The notes under the pieces: model-generated
Told to the model about the DNA's origin: nothing
Seen by the model: only the letters and a program-made list of their open reading frames with translations
The model's database searches: none
In this document: positions 37,199 to 46,356 of the stretch, one piece after another
Layout of the letters: each line of letters starts with the position of its first letter
Numbering within the stretch: the stretch's first letter is position 1
From: Hyphococcus sp.
GTDB lineage: Bacteria; Pseudomonadota; Alphaproteobacteria; Caulobacterales; Parvularculaceae
Assembly (NCBI GenBank): GCA_013002535.1
Contig: JABDJK010000059.1
Location: 1 to 64,000, forward strand
Reading direction: 5' to 3'
DNA length: 64,000 nucleotides
Translations under genes and position numbers: made by a program

Positions 37199-38242
37199 TT
37201 AGGCCGGATCGTTGTCCGGCGGCAATCTGCAAATTAAAAACTTCGCATCATATAGACCGCCGATCAACATAGTGCGACCTGACTTTGCGGCGACCGTTGC
37301 GGCTGATATTTCAGCGCCGGAATCGCGATAGATTAGTTCCGGCGTATCGTTGCCGCCAATTCGGATCACGGCAGACGGCGAATGCACCGCCGGGTTTTTA
37401 CCATGCGACGGCGCCGATAATGGCTTCGGCAAAGCGGCGATCCAGATGTGGCCCTCAGTATCGATCGATAAATTGTCTGGCGCGGCATCAATTTTGATGG
37501 TGCGCGACAGTGCGAGAACGTCTGTTTCCAGATCTCTCGAATACACCCGCACAGTGTTGCTCGCAGTTTCAGCCACATAAATCTTGGCGCCGTCATCGCT
37601 CGCGGTAATGCCATTGGCAAAGCGAAGGCCCTCAGCGGCGAGACGCCATGTGTCGCCGTCTACGAAAAAGACCTCGCCAGATGTCGCGCGAAAAAGAAAA
37701 TGCAGACCGCCCGCCCGGGTTGTGCGACCAGGCTTCACATCATTAGTCACATAAAACTGGCGCGGGCCAACAGCGACAATGTTGTTCGGGCTCGTCAGGC
37801 GGCGTTCTGCAAAAGTTTCAATATGCACAAGCGCGCCATCTTCGTCTACATCAAAGAGCTCGACGGAATTCGCCGCCGAATTCACGACAAACAACCGGCG
37901 CACTTCATCGTCTTCATAATAAGCGATACCGAACGGCTTGAACGCCTCTGGCTCTCCGCCAGTCCGGTCTACGAAACCGGCTCCGTCAAGCGGCTCATCA
38001 AGATTAACCAAATGGATGGCGCCGCGGGGCCCGTCCGCCCGGCGATCCAATGATGAAATGAATGCGAGGCCGCGTTCGTGATCGATTTCGATATCTTCCG
38101 GCCCGGCGATGCCGGTAAATGGCGTACACTGGCCGGCAAATTCCCGCTCGATTTCGTCGAAATGGTTGAACGAACGAAGGCCAAAATAACCGGCGGCGCC
38201 AATAAACCCGGCGAGAACCGCTAGAAACAAGAAAAAACGCAT
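37199..38242 (-). CDS. Paraoxonase/arylesterase-like beta-propeller protein, membrane-anchored (copy 2)
   Basis: From ATG 38242 (347 residues; ATG 38281 would add 13 unconserved residues before the anchor) the protein starts with a hydrophobic segment and continues as a paraoxonase-like propeller: GPEDIEIDHERGLAF, SLDRRADGPRGAIHL, TSPNNIVAVGPRQFYVTND, GLRFANGITASDDGAKIYVA and AAPDNLSIDTEGHIW. These align motif by motif with the gene at 28650-29705, so the two are paralogues. Calcium-dependent lactonase or esterase activity is likely by family. It lies 12 bases upstream of thrC. Confidence 0.83.
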   Translation of the reverse strand: MRFFLFLAVLAGFIGAAGYFGLRSFNHFDEIEREFAGQCTPFTGIAGPEDIEIDHERGLAFISSLDRRADGPRGAIHLVNLDEPLDGAGFVDRTGGEPEAFKPFGIAYYEDDEVRRLFVVNSAANSVELFDVDEDGALVHIETFAERRLTSPNNIVAVGPRQFYVTNDVKPGRTTRAGGLHFLFRATSGEVFFVDGDTWRLAAEGLRFANGITASDDGAKIYVAETASNTVRVYSRDLETDVLALSRTIKIDAAPDNLSIDTEGHIWIAALPKPLSAPSHGKNPAVHSPSAVIRIGGNDTPELIYRDSGAEISAATVAAKSGRTMLIGGLYDAKFLICRLPPDNDPA

Positions 38243-38436
38243 GGATATACCGGCATCTGAAGACGGGAATGGCGATGACATTACCGTATAATTCGCGGCT
38301 TTGCGACCAATATGCGGCGAGGTGTTGCTTTTTAGATTTCGAAGGGTTGCGAAGCAGAACCATCCGCCGTATATGCGCCGATCTTGAGGCGCGCAATGCG
38401 CCCGGAAATTGCTATTTCGTGCATAAGGTTTAAACG

Positions 38437-38667
38437 ATGAAAAAAGAAGGCCACCCCGATTATCATACGATCAAGGTCGTCATGACTGACGGATCGACCT
38501 TCGAGACCCGTTCGACCTATGGCAAAGAAGGCGCTTCGCTAAACCTCGACATTGATCCGTTGAGCCACCCGGCCTGGACCGGCGGACCGGCGCGCGCAAC
38601 CGAGCGTGGACGCGTTTCGAAATTCAATCAGAAATTCGGCGCTTTCGGCCTCAAAAAACAGTCTTAA
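38437..38667 (+). CDS. rpmE: 50S ribosomal protein L31
   Basis: The 76-residue protein matches L31 ([20 protein letters not shown], then HPAWTG and [11 protein letters not shown]). The zinc-binding cysteine pairs of the C+ form are absent, as is common in Alphaproteobacteria. It is monocistronic and convergent with rcdA, 7 bases apart. Confidence 0.96.
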   Translation: MKKEGHPDYHTIKVVMTDGSTFETRSTYGKEGASLNLDIDPLSHPAWTGGPARATERGRVSKFNQKFGAFGLKKQS

Positions 38668-38674
38668 GTCAGAT

Positions 38675-39178
38675 TTATCGCGACGCCGCAAATGCGTTCC
38701 TCAGGGCGCGTTGCTGGCCCATTGCGTCGGATTCCCGCACTGTCCCGTTCTCGGTGAAAAGATCGCGGTCCAGTCGGGCTATGCGCTCAAACAACTGATG
38801 CGCATTCTCAATCAAACCGATCAAATCGGTCGGAAGTCCCTCATCGTAAGGTGGGCGTTTTTCATCGGAATTGGACTGAATGCGATATTTCTTGTCCGCC
38901 GCTTCCGTCAGTTCCATTTCGCCTTCGCGCACAGCACGCAGAACAAGAAGCCATGATGCGATCTGCATTAACTCCGTTGTCAGTCGCATGGATGAACCTG
39001 CATAGGCCAAGGCCGACTCGCGGCCCAAGTTTTGCGATGCGTCCCGCCCCTGCCCGTCAAGATAATTCGCGGATTCTTCGACGAGCTTCATGCCCTCGCG
39101 AAAGGTCCGTGCAAACAATTCCGAATTCACAAAAGAAGCTGCACCCGAATGAATTTCATCGCTACTGAACAACGCCAT
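38675..39178 (-). CDS. rcdA: RcdA-type regulator of CtrA degradation (DUF1465)
   Basis: RcdA is a ClpXP adaptor which, with CpdR and PopA, brings the cell-cycle regulator CtrA to proteolysis at the G1-S transition in Caulobacter. The 167-residue DUF1465 protein has FARTFREGMKLVEESANYLD, SMRLTTELMQIASWLLVLRA and AVREGEMELTEAADKKYRI, the helical core of the family. Its presence supports a CtrA-controlled cell cycle and strengthens the two CtrA boxes at 21045 and 26642. It is convergent with rpmE, a conserved adjacency. Confidence 0.9.
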   Translation of the reverse strand: MALFSSDEIHSGAASFVNSELFARTFREGMKLVEESANYLDGQGRDASQNLGRESALAYAGSSMRLTTELMQIASWLLVLRAVREGEMELTEAADKKYRIQSNSDEKRPPYDEGLPTDLIGLIENAHQLFERIARLDRDLFTENGTVRESDAMGQQRALRNAFAASR

Positions 39179-39370
39179 ACCCCGTTATTTTTCTCGTCAT
39201 CGACACCAGCCGTCCCAAACCCGAACTGGCAGGCTTTTAATCGCAGCAAGTCCTCGAAAACGCGGCGTTGCTCCCCGTCCGGAGCAATGGCCATGCCAAG
39301 GTCGGCTGAAACGACCCTAAACAGTATAGGTCAGCAGTCGAACAAAACGAAGAAATAAAGTGTTAACCAA

Positions 39371-40327
39371 TTAAGCGCCGGTTTTAAGCCGTCTGTAGAT
39401 AACGCCGGCGACGCCAAACTGCACCGCATAGGCAAATGCCTGAAACACGAACAGCATTGTTAACTGGATAACCATTGCGACAATCGCAATCACGCCGAGC
39501 GCACCGCCGCCGCTTAATGCGGCGATCGTTTCGAATATAGCGGCAACCAGTTGAACGATGGTGCTCGCGATGGCCAAGGCGAGGAATGTTAGAACCAATA
39601 TGCCGAAAACGCTCCAGGCATGACCGGTGGTGATTCTAAATGCGCCGAAAAGAAAAAGTCGATTTTCCACCGCAGACCCCGGCGGAAACGGCACAAGCTT
39701 AATATTGACATACATCATTGGCAGCGCTGCGAACAAAATCCCAAGCCCTATTCCAGCGAACGGTTTTAACAATTCCCAGCTTTCTTCGTCTGAGGGCGTG
39801 TAATTTGGATTCTCTGCGGCGAGCCGGAATATCTCACCAAAAACGCCGAATAATTCAGCAAAGGATGATCCCACCATCGGCATCGCGATTGCCATGCCAA
39901 TAAACAAAAGGCCATAGTTGATGATTTGCAAAATGACGTGCGACCAGAAAACGCGCCACGCCGGTCCGTCCAGACGCAACTGAAATAACCCCGGTCGTTC
40001 TTCGCCAAGCGCCACAAGCCGATAGATCGACGCCATGAATCCCGAAAACAAAATCCACGAGATTATTGCCGCAACAATAAACAACATCCCGAGGGTTTTG
40101 AGCGGCATGGCGAAGAGTTCATCCCAACCGGGAAATTCACCACCGTTCTCGACATTTTCCAGCGTTTCAAAAGCTTCGAAATTTAATCCAGCTGCCGCAA
40201 TCGATCCAAACATCGCAATCGTTATCAAGAACGGAACCCAGACATAGCGAAAGACCGTGCCCCATCGTTTCAAACCAAAACGAAATGCTTCGTTCAGCGT
40301 ATCGGCGACTGGCAATCGGTCGGACAT
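39371..40327 (-). CDS. Hypothetical integral membrane protein, paralogue of the upstream gene
   Basis: The 318-residue protein has about six membrane segments (near 25-47, 72-94, 120-143, 185-205, 225-255 and 270-305). Its start (ADTLNEAFRFGLKRWGTVFRYVWVPFL) resembles that of the protein encoded at 40361-41707 (GEALNFGGRKMETIVRVAWLP), so the two are paralogues, sharing a fold seen in glycerophosphodiesterase membrane domains and stator-like proteins. Function unknown. The pair lies 33 bases apart on the same strand, a probable operon. Confidence 0.75.
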   Translation of the reverse strand: MSDRLPVADTLNEAFRFGLKRWGTVFRYVWVPFLITIAMFGSIAAAGLNFEAFETLENVENGGEFPGWDELFAMPLKTLGMLFIVAAIISWILFSGFMASIYRLVALGEERPGLFQLRLDGPAWRVFWSHVILQIINYGLLFIGMAIAMPMVGSSFAELFGVFGEIFRLAAENPNYTPSDEESWELLKPFAGIGLGILFAALPMMYVNIKLVPFPPGSAVENRLFLFGAFRITTGHAWSVFGILVLTFLALAIASTIVQLVAAIFETIAALSGGGALGVIAIVAMVIQLTMLFVFQAFAYAVQFGVAGVIYRRLKTGA

Positions 40328-40360
40328 CGATCTTCTCCCTCGCGGCGTTAACGGTAGAGC

Positions 40361-41707
40361 TTAGCCGCGCTCCCAGACCTCGCGTTGGCGCGGTTTGCGT
40401 TCAACGTTTATCTCGCGTTCGCTCTCGCGAAACAACCGCCCATAAAGCCCGGCGATGACGCCGCTGGTGAAAAACAGCCAGAAAATGTTGATAAAAATCT
40501 TGATGGCGTTCCAGACGGAAACAAACACCGGGGTGACCCATTCGCCGGTTACACCGCTATTGACGAGGCGCGTAGAGACTTGGGCGGCTTGAAACAGGAC
40601 GCCAAGGGACGAGATAATCCAGGCCAAGATATGTTGATTGATAATGAAGCTGACAAACGAAAGAAACAGCCCGAGGGTCAAAAACACAACGAATAAACGG
40701 ATCAGGTTCCAACCGCGCGAGACCTTCAGTGTTCCCGCCGGCGCCATCGACCGATTGCAAACGACAACCCCCGGATAAGCGGCGATGCGCAAATTGAAAT
40801 ACAGCGCGATCAGGTAGACGATTACGAAAATGAACAACAGCGCATTCACCGGCGTCCCGGCGAGGCTGCTAACCAAGTCCGGATTCACTCTCAGAAAATT
40901 GCCAAGGTTTTGCGCCATTTGCTGTCGCAATAGAAAGTAGGCGCCGACCGAAACCCCGCCCGCGGCAATCAGCGCCAAAATTGCCCGCAGAATGAAATTG
41001 CCGCCTTCGGGCGCGAAAGGGCGATTGCGCGGATGAAAATGCATCACGAGCAATAACCAGAATACGAGCCCCAACGGCGCTGCGGCCGCCAGCGGAATTG
41101 CGATCGTTCCAATCCAGTTCAGTCCTTGCGCAACGAGGCTGTCGCCGTAAGACGACAACTGGATGGTATGGAGGCTTTCAGGATTTGGAAACGTAACAAC
41201 GACCGCGTTCATTATTTCCAATACATATCCAACGATAAAAAAAGACGCGATCGCAGCCGGGATAAGAACCAGTGCGGTAATCGTGAATGCGCTCGCCAGC
41301 ATCGCGGCGAGCAAGCGTAACTGGTCCGGCCCGAACGGCGCCCGGACGACCCCTGGCGCCGGTTTTTCGCCGAAGCCCGCATAGCGGATCAACGGCGCCA
41401 TAAATGATGAAAGCAGAATTGCCTGCAGAATGAATGACACGCCGGTAATCTGCATCATCGCAGAGGCATTTTCTGACCAGCCCTTCAGCGCAAATTGCGT
41501 CAAATGCCGTTCAGCGCGCGCAAACGAACCAGCATCACCAAAGGTGATCAGCCGACCCTCGATTACGGAGACGTATGCGAAAACGGTCGCCATGTTGAGG
41601 ATCAAAAGGAGCGCCACCGGCAACCATGCGACCCGGACAATCGTCTCCATTTTGCGGCCGCCAAAATTCAGCGCCTCGCCGACGATTGAAAATACATTCA
41701 ACGACAT
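40361..41707 (-). CDS. Hypothetical polytopic membrane protein
   Basis: ATG 41707 is chosen (448 residues); an upstream start at 41740 would add residues without likeness to the paralogue. About eight hydrophobic segments span the protein, with a charged C-terminal tail (SEREINVERKPRQREVWE). It resembles the downstream protein at its N-terminus and in the repeated pattern of Pro-containing helices. No enzymatic motif is seen; a scaffold or channel role would be a guess. Confidence 0.75.
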   Translation of the reverse strand: MSLNVFSIVGEALNFGGRKMETIVRVAWLPVALLLILNMATVFAYVSVIEGRLITFGDAGSFARAERHLTQFALKGWSENASAMMQITGVSFILQAILLSSFMAPLIRYAGFGEKPAPGVVRAPFGPDQLRLLAAMLASAFTITALVLIPAAIASFFIVGYVLEIMNAVVVTFPNPESLHTIQLSSYGDSLVAQGLNWIGTIAIPLAAAAPLGLVFWLLLVMHFHPRNRPFAPEGGNFILRAILALIAAGGVSVGAYFLLRQQMAQNLGNFLRVNPDLVSSLAGTPVNALLFIFVIVYLIALYFNLRIAAYPGVVVCNRSMAPAGTLKVSRGWNLIRLFVVFLTLGLFLSFVSFIINQHILAWIISSLGVLFQAAQVSTRLVNSGVTGEWVTPVFVSVWNAIKIFINIFWLFFTSGVIAGLYGRLFRESEREINVERKPRQREVWERG

Positions 41708-41834
41708 GCGGCCTTGCCCCTCGATACCCCGATTACACAACCAAACCGTGGGACCCTACCGCGACCGATGAAAATCGGCAAATTCGGGAAGTTTTAGCGA
41801 TTGCAAGCCGGTTTCTTTGCGCTAGAAGCGCACA

Positions 41835-43232
41835 ATGGCAAATGAGAACGAAATCCATATCATCGGCGCTGGGCTCGCGGGGTCCGAGGCGGCCTGGCAG
41901 GCGGCTGAGGCCGGTGCGAAGGTAGTCATTCACGAAATGCGCCCCCATCGCGGCACAGATGCGCATCAAACTGATGGGTGCGCCGAACTTGTTTGTTCAA
42001 ATTCATTCCGATCCGACGATGCGACGTCAAACGCTGTCGGCGTCCTGCACGAAGAGATGCGCCGGGCTGGGTCGCTAATTATGCGCGCGGCTGACGCCAA
42101 CAAGGTGCCGGCAGGCGGCGCCCTCGCCGTAGATCGCGACGCTTTTTCAGACGCGGTGACGAAGGCGCTTCACGAACATCCGAATATCGAAATCATACGC
42201 GAAGAGATTGACGGGTTGCCCCCCAAAGAATGGCAGAATGTGATCATCGCGACCGGCCCGCTCACGTCATCAGGTTTGGCAACAGCCATCCATAGCGTTA
42301 CCGGCGAAGACGCCCTCGCCTTTTTCGACGCCATCGCACCGATCATCTACAAGGAAAGCATCAATTTTGACGTCGCCTGGTTTCAATCGCGCTACGACAA
42401 AGTTGGCCCGGATGGCGACGGAGCAGACTATATCAACTGCCCCATGGATGAGGCGCAGTACAAAGCCTTTATCCAAGCGCTCCTCGACGGTGAAAAAACC
42501 GAATTCAAGGACTGGGAGAAATCTACACCCTATTTCGAAGGGTGCCTGCCGATTGAAGTGATGGCGGAACGAGGGCCGGAAACTTTACGGTTTGGTCCCA
42601 TGAAACCAGTCGGCCTCACAAATTCGCGCACCGGTAAAGGCGCCTATGCGGTTGTTCAACTGCGGCAAGACAATGCCCTCGGCACGCTCTACAATATGGT
42701 CGGCTTCCAGACGAAACTGAAATACGGCGCGCAATCAGAAATCTTTCGGATGATCCCCGGATTGGAGAAAGCCGAGTTCGCCCGCCTCGGCGGCATTCAC
42801 CGCAACACCTTTATAAATTCACCAGCGCTGCTTGATGAAACGCTTCGGTGGAAACAGCATCCTTCAATTCGGTTTGCCGGACAGATCACCGGCGTTGAAG
42901 GCTATCTGGAAAGCGCCGCAATCGGATTGTTAACCGGGCGCTTTGCTGCGGCGGATGCGATAGGCGCTGAGATAAACATACCACCTACAACAACTGGCCT
43001 TGGCGCGCTTGTCGGGCACATCACTGGCGGCCATCTCAATAAAAATGGCGCCAAATCCTTTCAACCAATGAACGTGAATTTTGGCCTATTTCCCGATGTT
43101 GAAATTCCGCGAACGGATGGAGATGGGAAACGCATCAAGGGCAAAAAGAAAGGATTTGTGCGAAAACGCACAATGGCCGCTCGGGCGTTATCGGACGTCG
43201 ACCACTGGCTCGCACAGAAGGCGAACGCATAG
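41835..43232 (+). CDS. trmFO: Folate-dependent tRNA (uracil-54-C5)-methyltransferase
   Basis: TrmFO makes m5U54 in tRNA with methylenetetrahydrofolate and FAD. The 465-residue protein has the N-terminal FAD motif [33 protein letters not shown] with the conserved cysteines near residue 50, [10 protein letters not shown] near 255, [10 protein letters not shown] and [16 protein letters not shown] near 350. No odd feature. The gene is separated from the upstream membrane protein pair by a 127-base divergent promoter region. Confidence 0.95.
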   Translation: MANENEIHIIGAGLAGSEAAWQAAEAGAKVVIHEMRPHRGTDAHQTDGCAELVCSNSFRSDDATSNAVGVLHEEMRRAGSLIMRAADANKVPAGGALAVDRDAFSDAVTKALHEHPNIEIIREEIDGLPPKEWQNVIIATGPLTSSGLATAIHSVTGEDALAFFDAIAPIIYKESINFDVAWFQSRYDKVGPDGDGADYINCPMDEAQYKAFIQALLDGEKTEFKDWEKSTPYFEGCLPIEVMAERGPETLRFGPMKPVGLTNSRTGKGAYAVVQLRQDNALGTLYNMVGFQTKLKYGAQSEIFRMIPGLEKAEFARLGGIHRNTFINSPALLDETLRWKQHPSIRFAGQITGVEGYLESAAIGLLTGRFAAADAIGAEINIPPTTTGLGALVGHITGGHLNKNGAKSFQPMNVNFGLFPDVEIPRTDGDGKRIKGKKKGFVRKRTMAARALSDVDHWLAQKANA

Positions 43233-43255
43233 ACATATTGAATGCTAATCTATTT

Positions 43256-43291
43256 TCAGAATTGGTCTGTAAATCAGAATTGGACTGTAAA
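43256..43291. repeat. Tandem 18-bp repeat
   Basis: Two adjacent copies of TCAGAATTGGTCTGTAAA and TCAGAATTGGACTGTAAA differ at one base. They lie just after trmFO and immediately beside the T-run of a minus-strand terminator hairpin. Role unknown. Confidence 0.6.
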
Positions 43292-43332
43292 AAAGGGTGG
43301 GCCGCAGCGGGTTGCCCCACCGCGGCCCGCCC
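43286..43332 (-). terminator. Strong intrinsic terminator on the minus strand, possible sRNA end
   Basis: Read on the minus strand, GGGCGGGCCGC pairs with GCGGCCCACCC (11 bp, one wobble) around a 16-nt loop with an inner CCC/GGG pairing, followed by six T. No annotated minus-strand gene ends here: trmFO and the TetR gene flanking it are both on the plus strand. It may terminate a small RNA started between 43333 and 43517. Confidence 0.55.
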
Positions 43333-43517
43333 GACGTGCAGCAGGGGGAGATCGCCGCACAGCCGGGTAACTTGTTGCATTCAATCCGATATTGGCCTCT
43401 ATTCAGGTCCGTTGTCTATACCGAATTGCCCGCTAGGACGATCGTCCTAGACAAGGAAACGGCTTGTAATTGGACCTACGCGGCGCGTCAATATGTTTAT
43501 GGGCAAAAAGTAACGAC

Positions 43518-44198
43518 ATGGGGGATTTGCGAAAAAACGCTGAAAAAGCGAAGGCGTTGACGGCGATTCGCGGGCATTTGTTGGCGCTGCGCGATGAAAT
43601 GCCAAATTCCGCCGATGACACCGGTGTTGCAGCGCAAACAATTCGCAAAATTCTGGATTCAGCTCGCGATAATTTTACCGCGTTCGGTTATTCCGGCCTT
43701 TCAATGCGAAAAGTGGCCAGCGACGCAAACATATCTGTCGGGAACCTGACCTATCACTTTCCGACCAAGCGCAAACTCATTGACGCCATTCTGAAAGATG
43801 CGCTCGGCGATTTTATCGCCGCGCATCTAGAGCAAATTGATGAGGTGGAAGACGAGCCCCTCGATATGTTGCTAAACGTCGTTGAGTTCTACGTAACGAA
43901 CGCACATTCATCGCATAAGTTTTTTTACCAGTTGTGGGGCTATGCCGGGTTTGACGATGACTCACGGGAGACTGTGCGTGCATTATACAAACCGATCGGA
44001 CGCTTTGTTTATTATCTTGTTCGCGCCGCAAATCCAAAACTGAACGACGCGGAAATTCGACGTGCCACGCTGCAAATATTTAGCCTCGAAGAAGGCTATA
44101 AGCTATTTATTGGTTTGACGCCGGAGGGCGGCGGCGCACTGGATAACGCAACCGAAGATTTTCGGATGCTCGCAAAACGCCTCATCATGGATCCGTGA
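43518..44198 (+). CDS. TetR family transcriptional regulator
   Basis: From ATG 43518 the protein is 226 residues (start 43470 is possible but adds residues without likeness). The helix-turn-helix is at about 30-75: ILDSARDNFTAFGYSGLSMR, then KVASDANISVGNLTYHFPTK, the classical TetR DNA-binding domain with the YHF turn. The C-terminal ligand or dimer domain has DMLLNVVEFYVTNAHSSHKF. Its target is unknown; the quinone oxidoreductase downstream is separated by the DUF1192 gene on the opposite strand. Confidence 0.88.
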   Translation: MGDLRKNAEKAKALTAIRGHLLALRDEMPNSADDTGVAAQTIRKILDSARDNFTAFGYSGLSMRKVASDANISVGNLTYHFPTKRKLIDAILKDALGDFIAAHLEQIDEVEDEPLDMLLNVVEFYVTNAHSSHKFFYQLWGYAGFDDDSRETVRALYKPIGRFVYYLVRAANPKLNDAEIRRATLQIFSLEEGYKLFIGLTPEGGGALDNATEDFRMLAKRLIMDP

Positions 44199-44205
44199 CC
44201 GGCGC

Positions 44206-44400
44206 TCAAATATTAAACAGTTTCTCGGCTTCTGACTTTGAAGAACCGCGATCGTATTTTGCGGCCTCGCAGCGGGCAATCTCAGCTTTTAATGCTTCGA
44301 TGCGTTCATCTAGATCGCCGACTGATAAAGTATAGAGATCCTGTTTCGCGAGATAGGAAAGCATCATATCCGGTTTTTTGTTTAATGGTTCTTCATCCAT
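44206..44400 (-). CDS. DUF1192 family small coiled-coil protein
   Basis: From ATG 44400 the protein has 64 residues. The family core LYTLSVGDLDERIEALKAEI, then RCEAAKYDRGSSKSEAE and a terminal FNI, is typical of DUF1192, a small alphaproteobacterial family with a Leu/Ile heptad pattern and no known function. It is commonly found near quinone oxidoreductase and TrcR genes in this class, as here. Start 44415 would add MRRRR and is less likely. Confidence 0.8.
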   Translation of the reverse strand: MDEEPLNKKPDMMLSYLAKQDLYTLSVGDLDERIEALKAEIARCEAAKYDRGSSKSEAEKLFNI

Positions 44401-44498
44401 GCGCCGTCTCCGCAAATTGTCCTTGCCGTCAGTTTGCGAAATTGCTGCGAGGCGTTCAAGAATAAGTTGGATAGAAAAACGACAAAAGGAACGCGCCC

Positions 44499-45503
44499 AT
44501 GACCGCTGACAATCATCCGATTCCCCAGACGATGCGCGCCGTTGAGATCACCGAACCCGGTGGGCCTGATGTCCTGAAAGTGACTGAATATGCGGTTCCC
44601 GCGCCCGGCGATTTCGAAGTTCTCATCAAAATCGCCGCCGCCGGCGTCAACCGCCCGGACGTTTTTCAGCGCATGGGGCTGTACCCGCCCCCGCCCGGCG
44701 CCAGTGATTTACCCGGGCTCGAGGTCTCGGGAGAAATCGTCGCGTTGGGTGACAGCGCCAAGGCCTGGAATATCGGTGACAAAGTTTGCGCGCTGCTGCC
44801 CGGCGGCGGCTATGCGGAGTTCGCAACGGTTCATGAGGGCGCAGTCTTGCCGGTCCCACGTGGCCTTCCCATGGAAAAGGCGGCGGGCCTTCCGGAAACT
44901 TATTTCACCGTTTGGGCCAATGTTTTTGACGATGCAAATCTGCAAGCTGGCGAAACTTTCCTTGTTCACGGCGGGACCAGCGGCATCGGCGTTACCGCTA
45001 TTGCGATGGCGAAGGCCATGGGCGCGAAAGTATTCGCCACAGCGTCGAGCGATGAAAAATGCGACGCCATAAAAGCCCTCGGCGCCGACGCCGCCTATCG
45101 TTACGATCAGGACGATTGGGAGAAACAAATTCAGGATAAAGGCGGCGCAGACGTCATTCTCGATATGACCGGCGGTGATTTCGTGCCGCGCAATCTGGAA
45201 GCCCTTGCCTTTGGCGGGCGCCATGTTTCGATTGCGACCCTTCGCGGTATGGAGGCGACAATCAATATTTTCGCAATCATGCGCAAACAATTGCGGTTGT
45301 CGGGATCCACGATGAAAGCCCGCGGTCCAGACGAAAAAGCTCGCCTCGCCGCCGGGCTCAAAGAGACTATCTGGCCATTGATCGAGGCCAGTACGATCAA
45401 GCCCGTAATGGACGAGATCTTTGACCTCGTGGACGCCGCCGAAGCTCATAAACGCATGGAATCTGGCGCTCATATCGGAAAAATTGTCCTACAAGTCGCG
45501 TGA
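44499..45503 (+). CDS. NAD(P)H quinone oxidoreductase (medium-chain dehydrogenase family, PIG3-like)
   Basis: The 334-residue protein belongs to the zinc-free quinone oxidoreductase branch of the medium-chain dehydrogenases. GVNRPDVFQRMGLYPPPPGA and LPGLEVSGEIVALG mark the catalytic domain, AGLPETYFTVWANVF precedes the Rossmann segment, and HGGTSGIGVTAIAMAKAMGA binds NADPH. It likely reduces quinones in a detoxification role. The pair with DUF1192 (divergent) and trcR (downstream) recurs in Alphaproteobacteria. Confidence 0.92.
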   Translation: MTADNHPIPQTMRAVEITEPGGPDVLKVTEYAVPAPGDFEVLIKIAAAGVNRPDVFQRMGLYPPPPGASDLPGLEVSGEIVALGDSAKAWNIGDKVCALLPGGGYAEFATVHEGAVLPVPRGLPMEKAAGLPETYFTVWANVFDDANLQAGETFLVHGGTSGIGVTAIAMAKAMGAKVFATASSDEKCDAIKALGADAAYRYDQDDWEKQIQDKGGADVILDMTGGDFVPRNLEALAFGGRHVSIATLRGMEATINIFAIMRKQLRLSGSTMKARGPDEKARLAAGLKETIWPLIEASTIKPVMDEIFDLVDAAEAHKRMESGAHIGKIVLQVA

Positions 45504-45663
45504 TTATCCTTGGCTCACGGGCTCAATCGCCCTATATGGACGCCAATTCGCGTCGCTGACGCGAGCGCTTTCCCCGAAAAATCCCGGCGGTTAGCGCGGC
45601 GCTCCTAGAGATAGGGCCGCCGTAAGCGAAATTGTTTGCATTGAGCAAAAACTGGAGACTGAT

Positions 45664-46356
45664 ATGGCCGACCGCCCGCTAATGCCGATTGCAACCGCTG
45701 TCTGGTTGATCGACAACACCGCTTTGACCTTTGACCAGATCGCAGAATTCTGCGGCTTGCATCCGCTTCAAGTCAAAGGCGTCGCCGACGGCGATGTTGG
45801 CGCCAGCGTTCGCGGCATCGATCCGATTACTACACATCAACTTACGCGCGATGAGATCGAAAAAGCTCAAGAAGATCCTGAATATCGGATGAAATTGTCG
45901 CGCCCAAAAACAATTGTTGCAGAGCGGACAAAAAAAGGCCCGAAATATACGCCGATTTCCAAACGTCAAAATCGTCCGGACGCCATCGCATGGATGGTGC
46001 GCAATCATCCGGAAGTCTCGGACGCCCAAATCGCGAAATTGCTAGGCACGACCAAGACGACAATCATGTCAATCCGTGATCGAACGCACTGGAACGCTGC
46101 TAACCTGCAACCGCAGGACCCGGTCGGTCTCGGCCTATGCACGCAAACGGATCTCGACGCGATAGTTCGCAAAGCCGCTGCAAAACGCGAGCGCATGGCC
46201 GCCGCTGCCGCCAAGGACGGACGAACACTAGAACCGGTTGCGGAAACGACTGCGCCGACGCCTGCGCCCGCCGAAACGGCTGAAGAAGCCAGCGAGAAAG
46301 TCGATCTCGACAAGGTTTTCGCAAATTTGTCGTCAGGCGACAGTTCCGAGAATTAA
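45664..46356 (+). CDS. trcR: Cell-cycle transcriptional regulator TrcR (DUF1013)
   Basis: The 230-residue protein is of the DUF1013 family, known in Caulobacter and relatives as TrcR, a regulator that associates with the transcription machinery. MPIATAVWLIDNTALTFDQI, CGLHPLQVKGVADG, RPKTIVAERTKKGPKYTP and RPDAIAWMVRNHPEVSDAQI are characteristic. The C-terminal 60 residues are an Ala/Glu-rich low-complexity tail. Its stop codon TAA is shared in complement with the SDR gene stop: the two genes overlap by 4 bases (TTAA) tail to tail. Confidence 0.88.
   Translation: MADRPLMPIATAVWLIDNTALTFDQIAEFCGLHPLQVKGVADGDVGASVRGIDPITTHQLTRDEIEKAQEDPEYRMKLSRPKTIVAERTKKGPKYTPISKRQNRPDAIAWMVRNHPEVSDAQIAKLLGTTKTTIMSIRDRTHWNAANLQPQDPVGLGLCTQTDLDAIVRKAAAKRERMAAAAAKDGRTLEPVAETTAPTPAPAETAEEASEKVDLDKVFANLSSGDSSEN

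Noticed and set aside
44709-45473. 254-codon minus-strand frame opposite the quinone oxidoreductase gene
   Set aside because: It mirrors the codon pattern of the real gene and has no family likeness.
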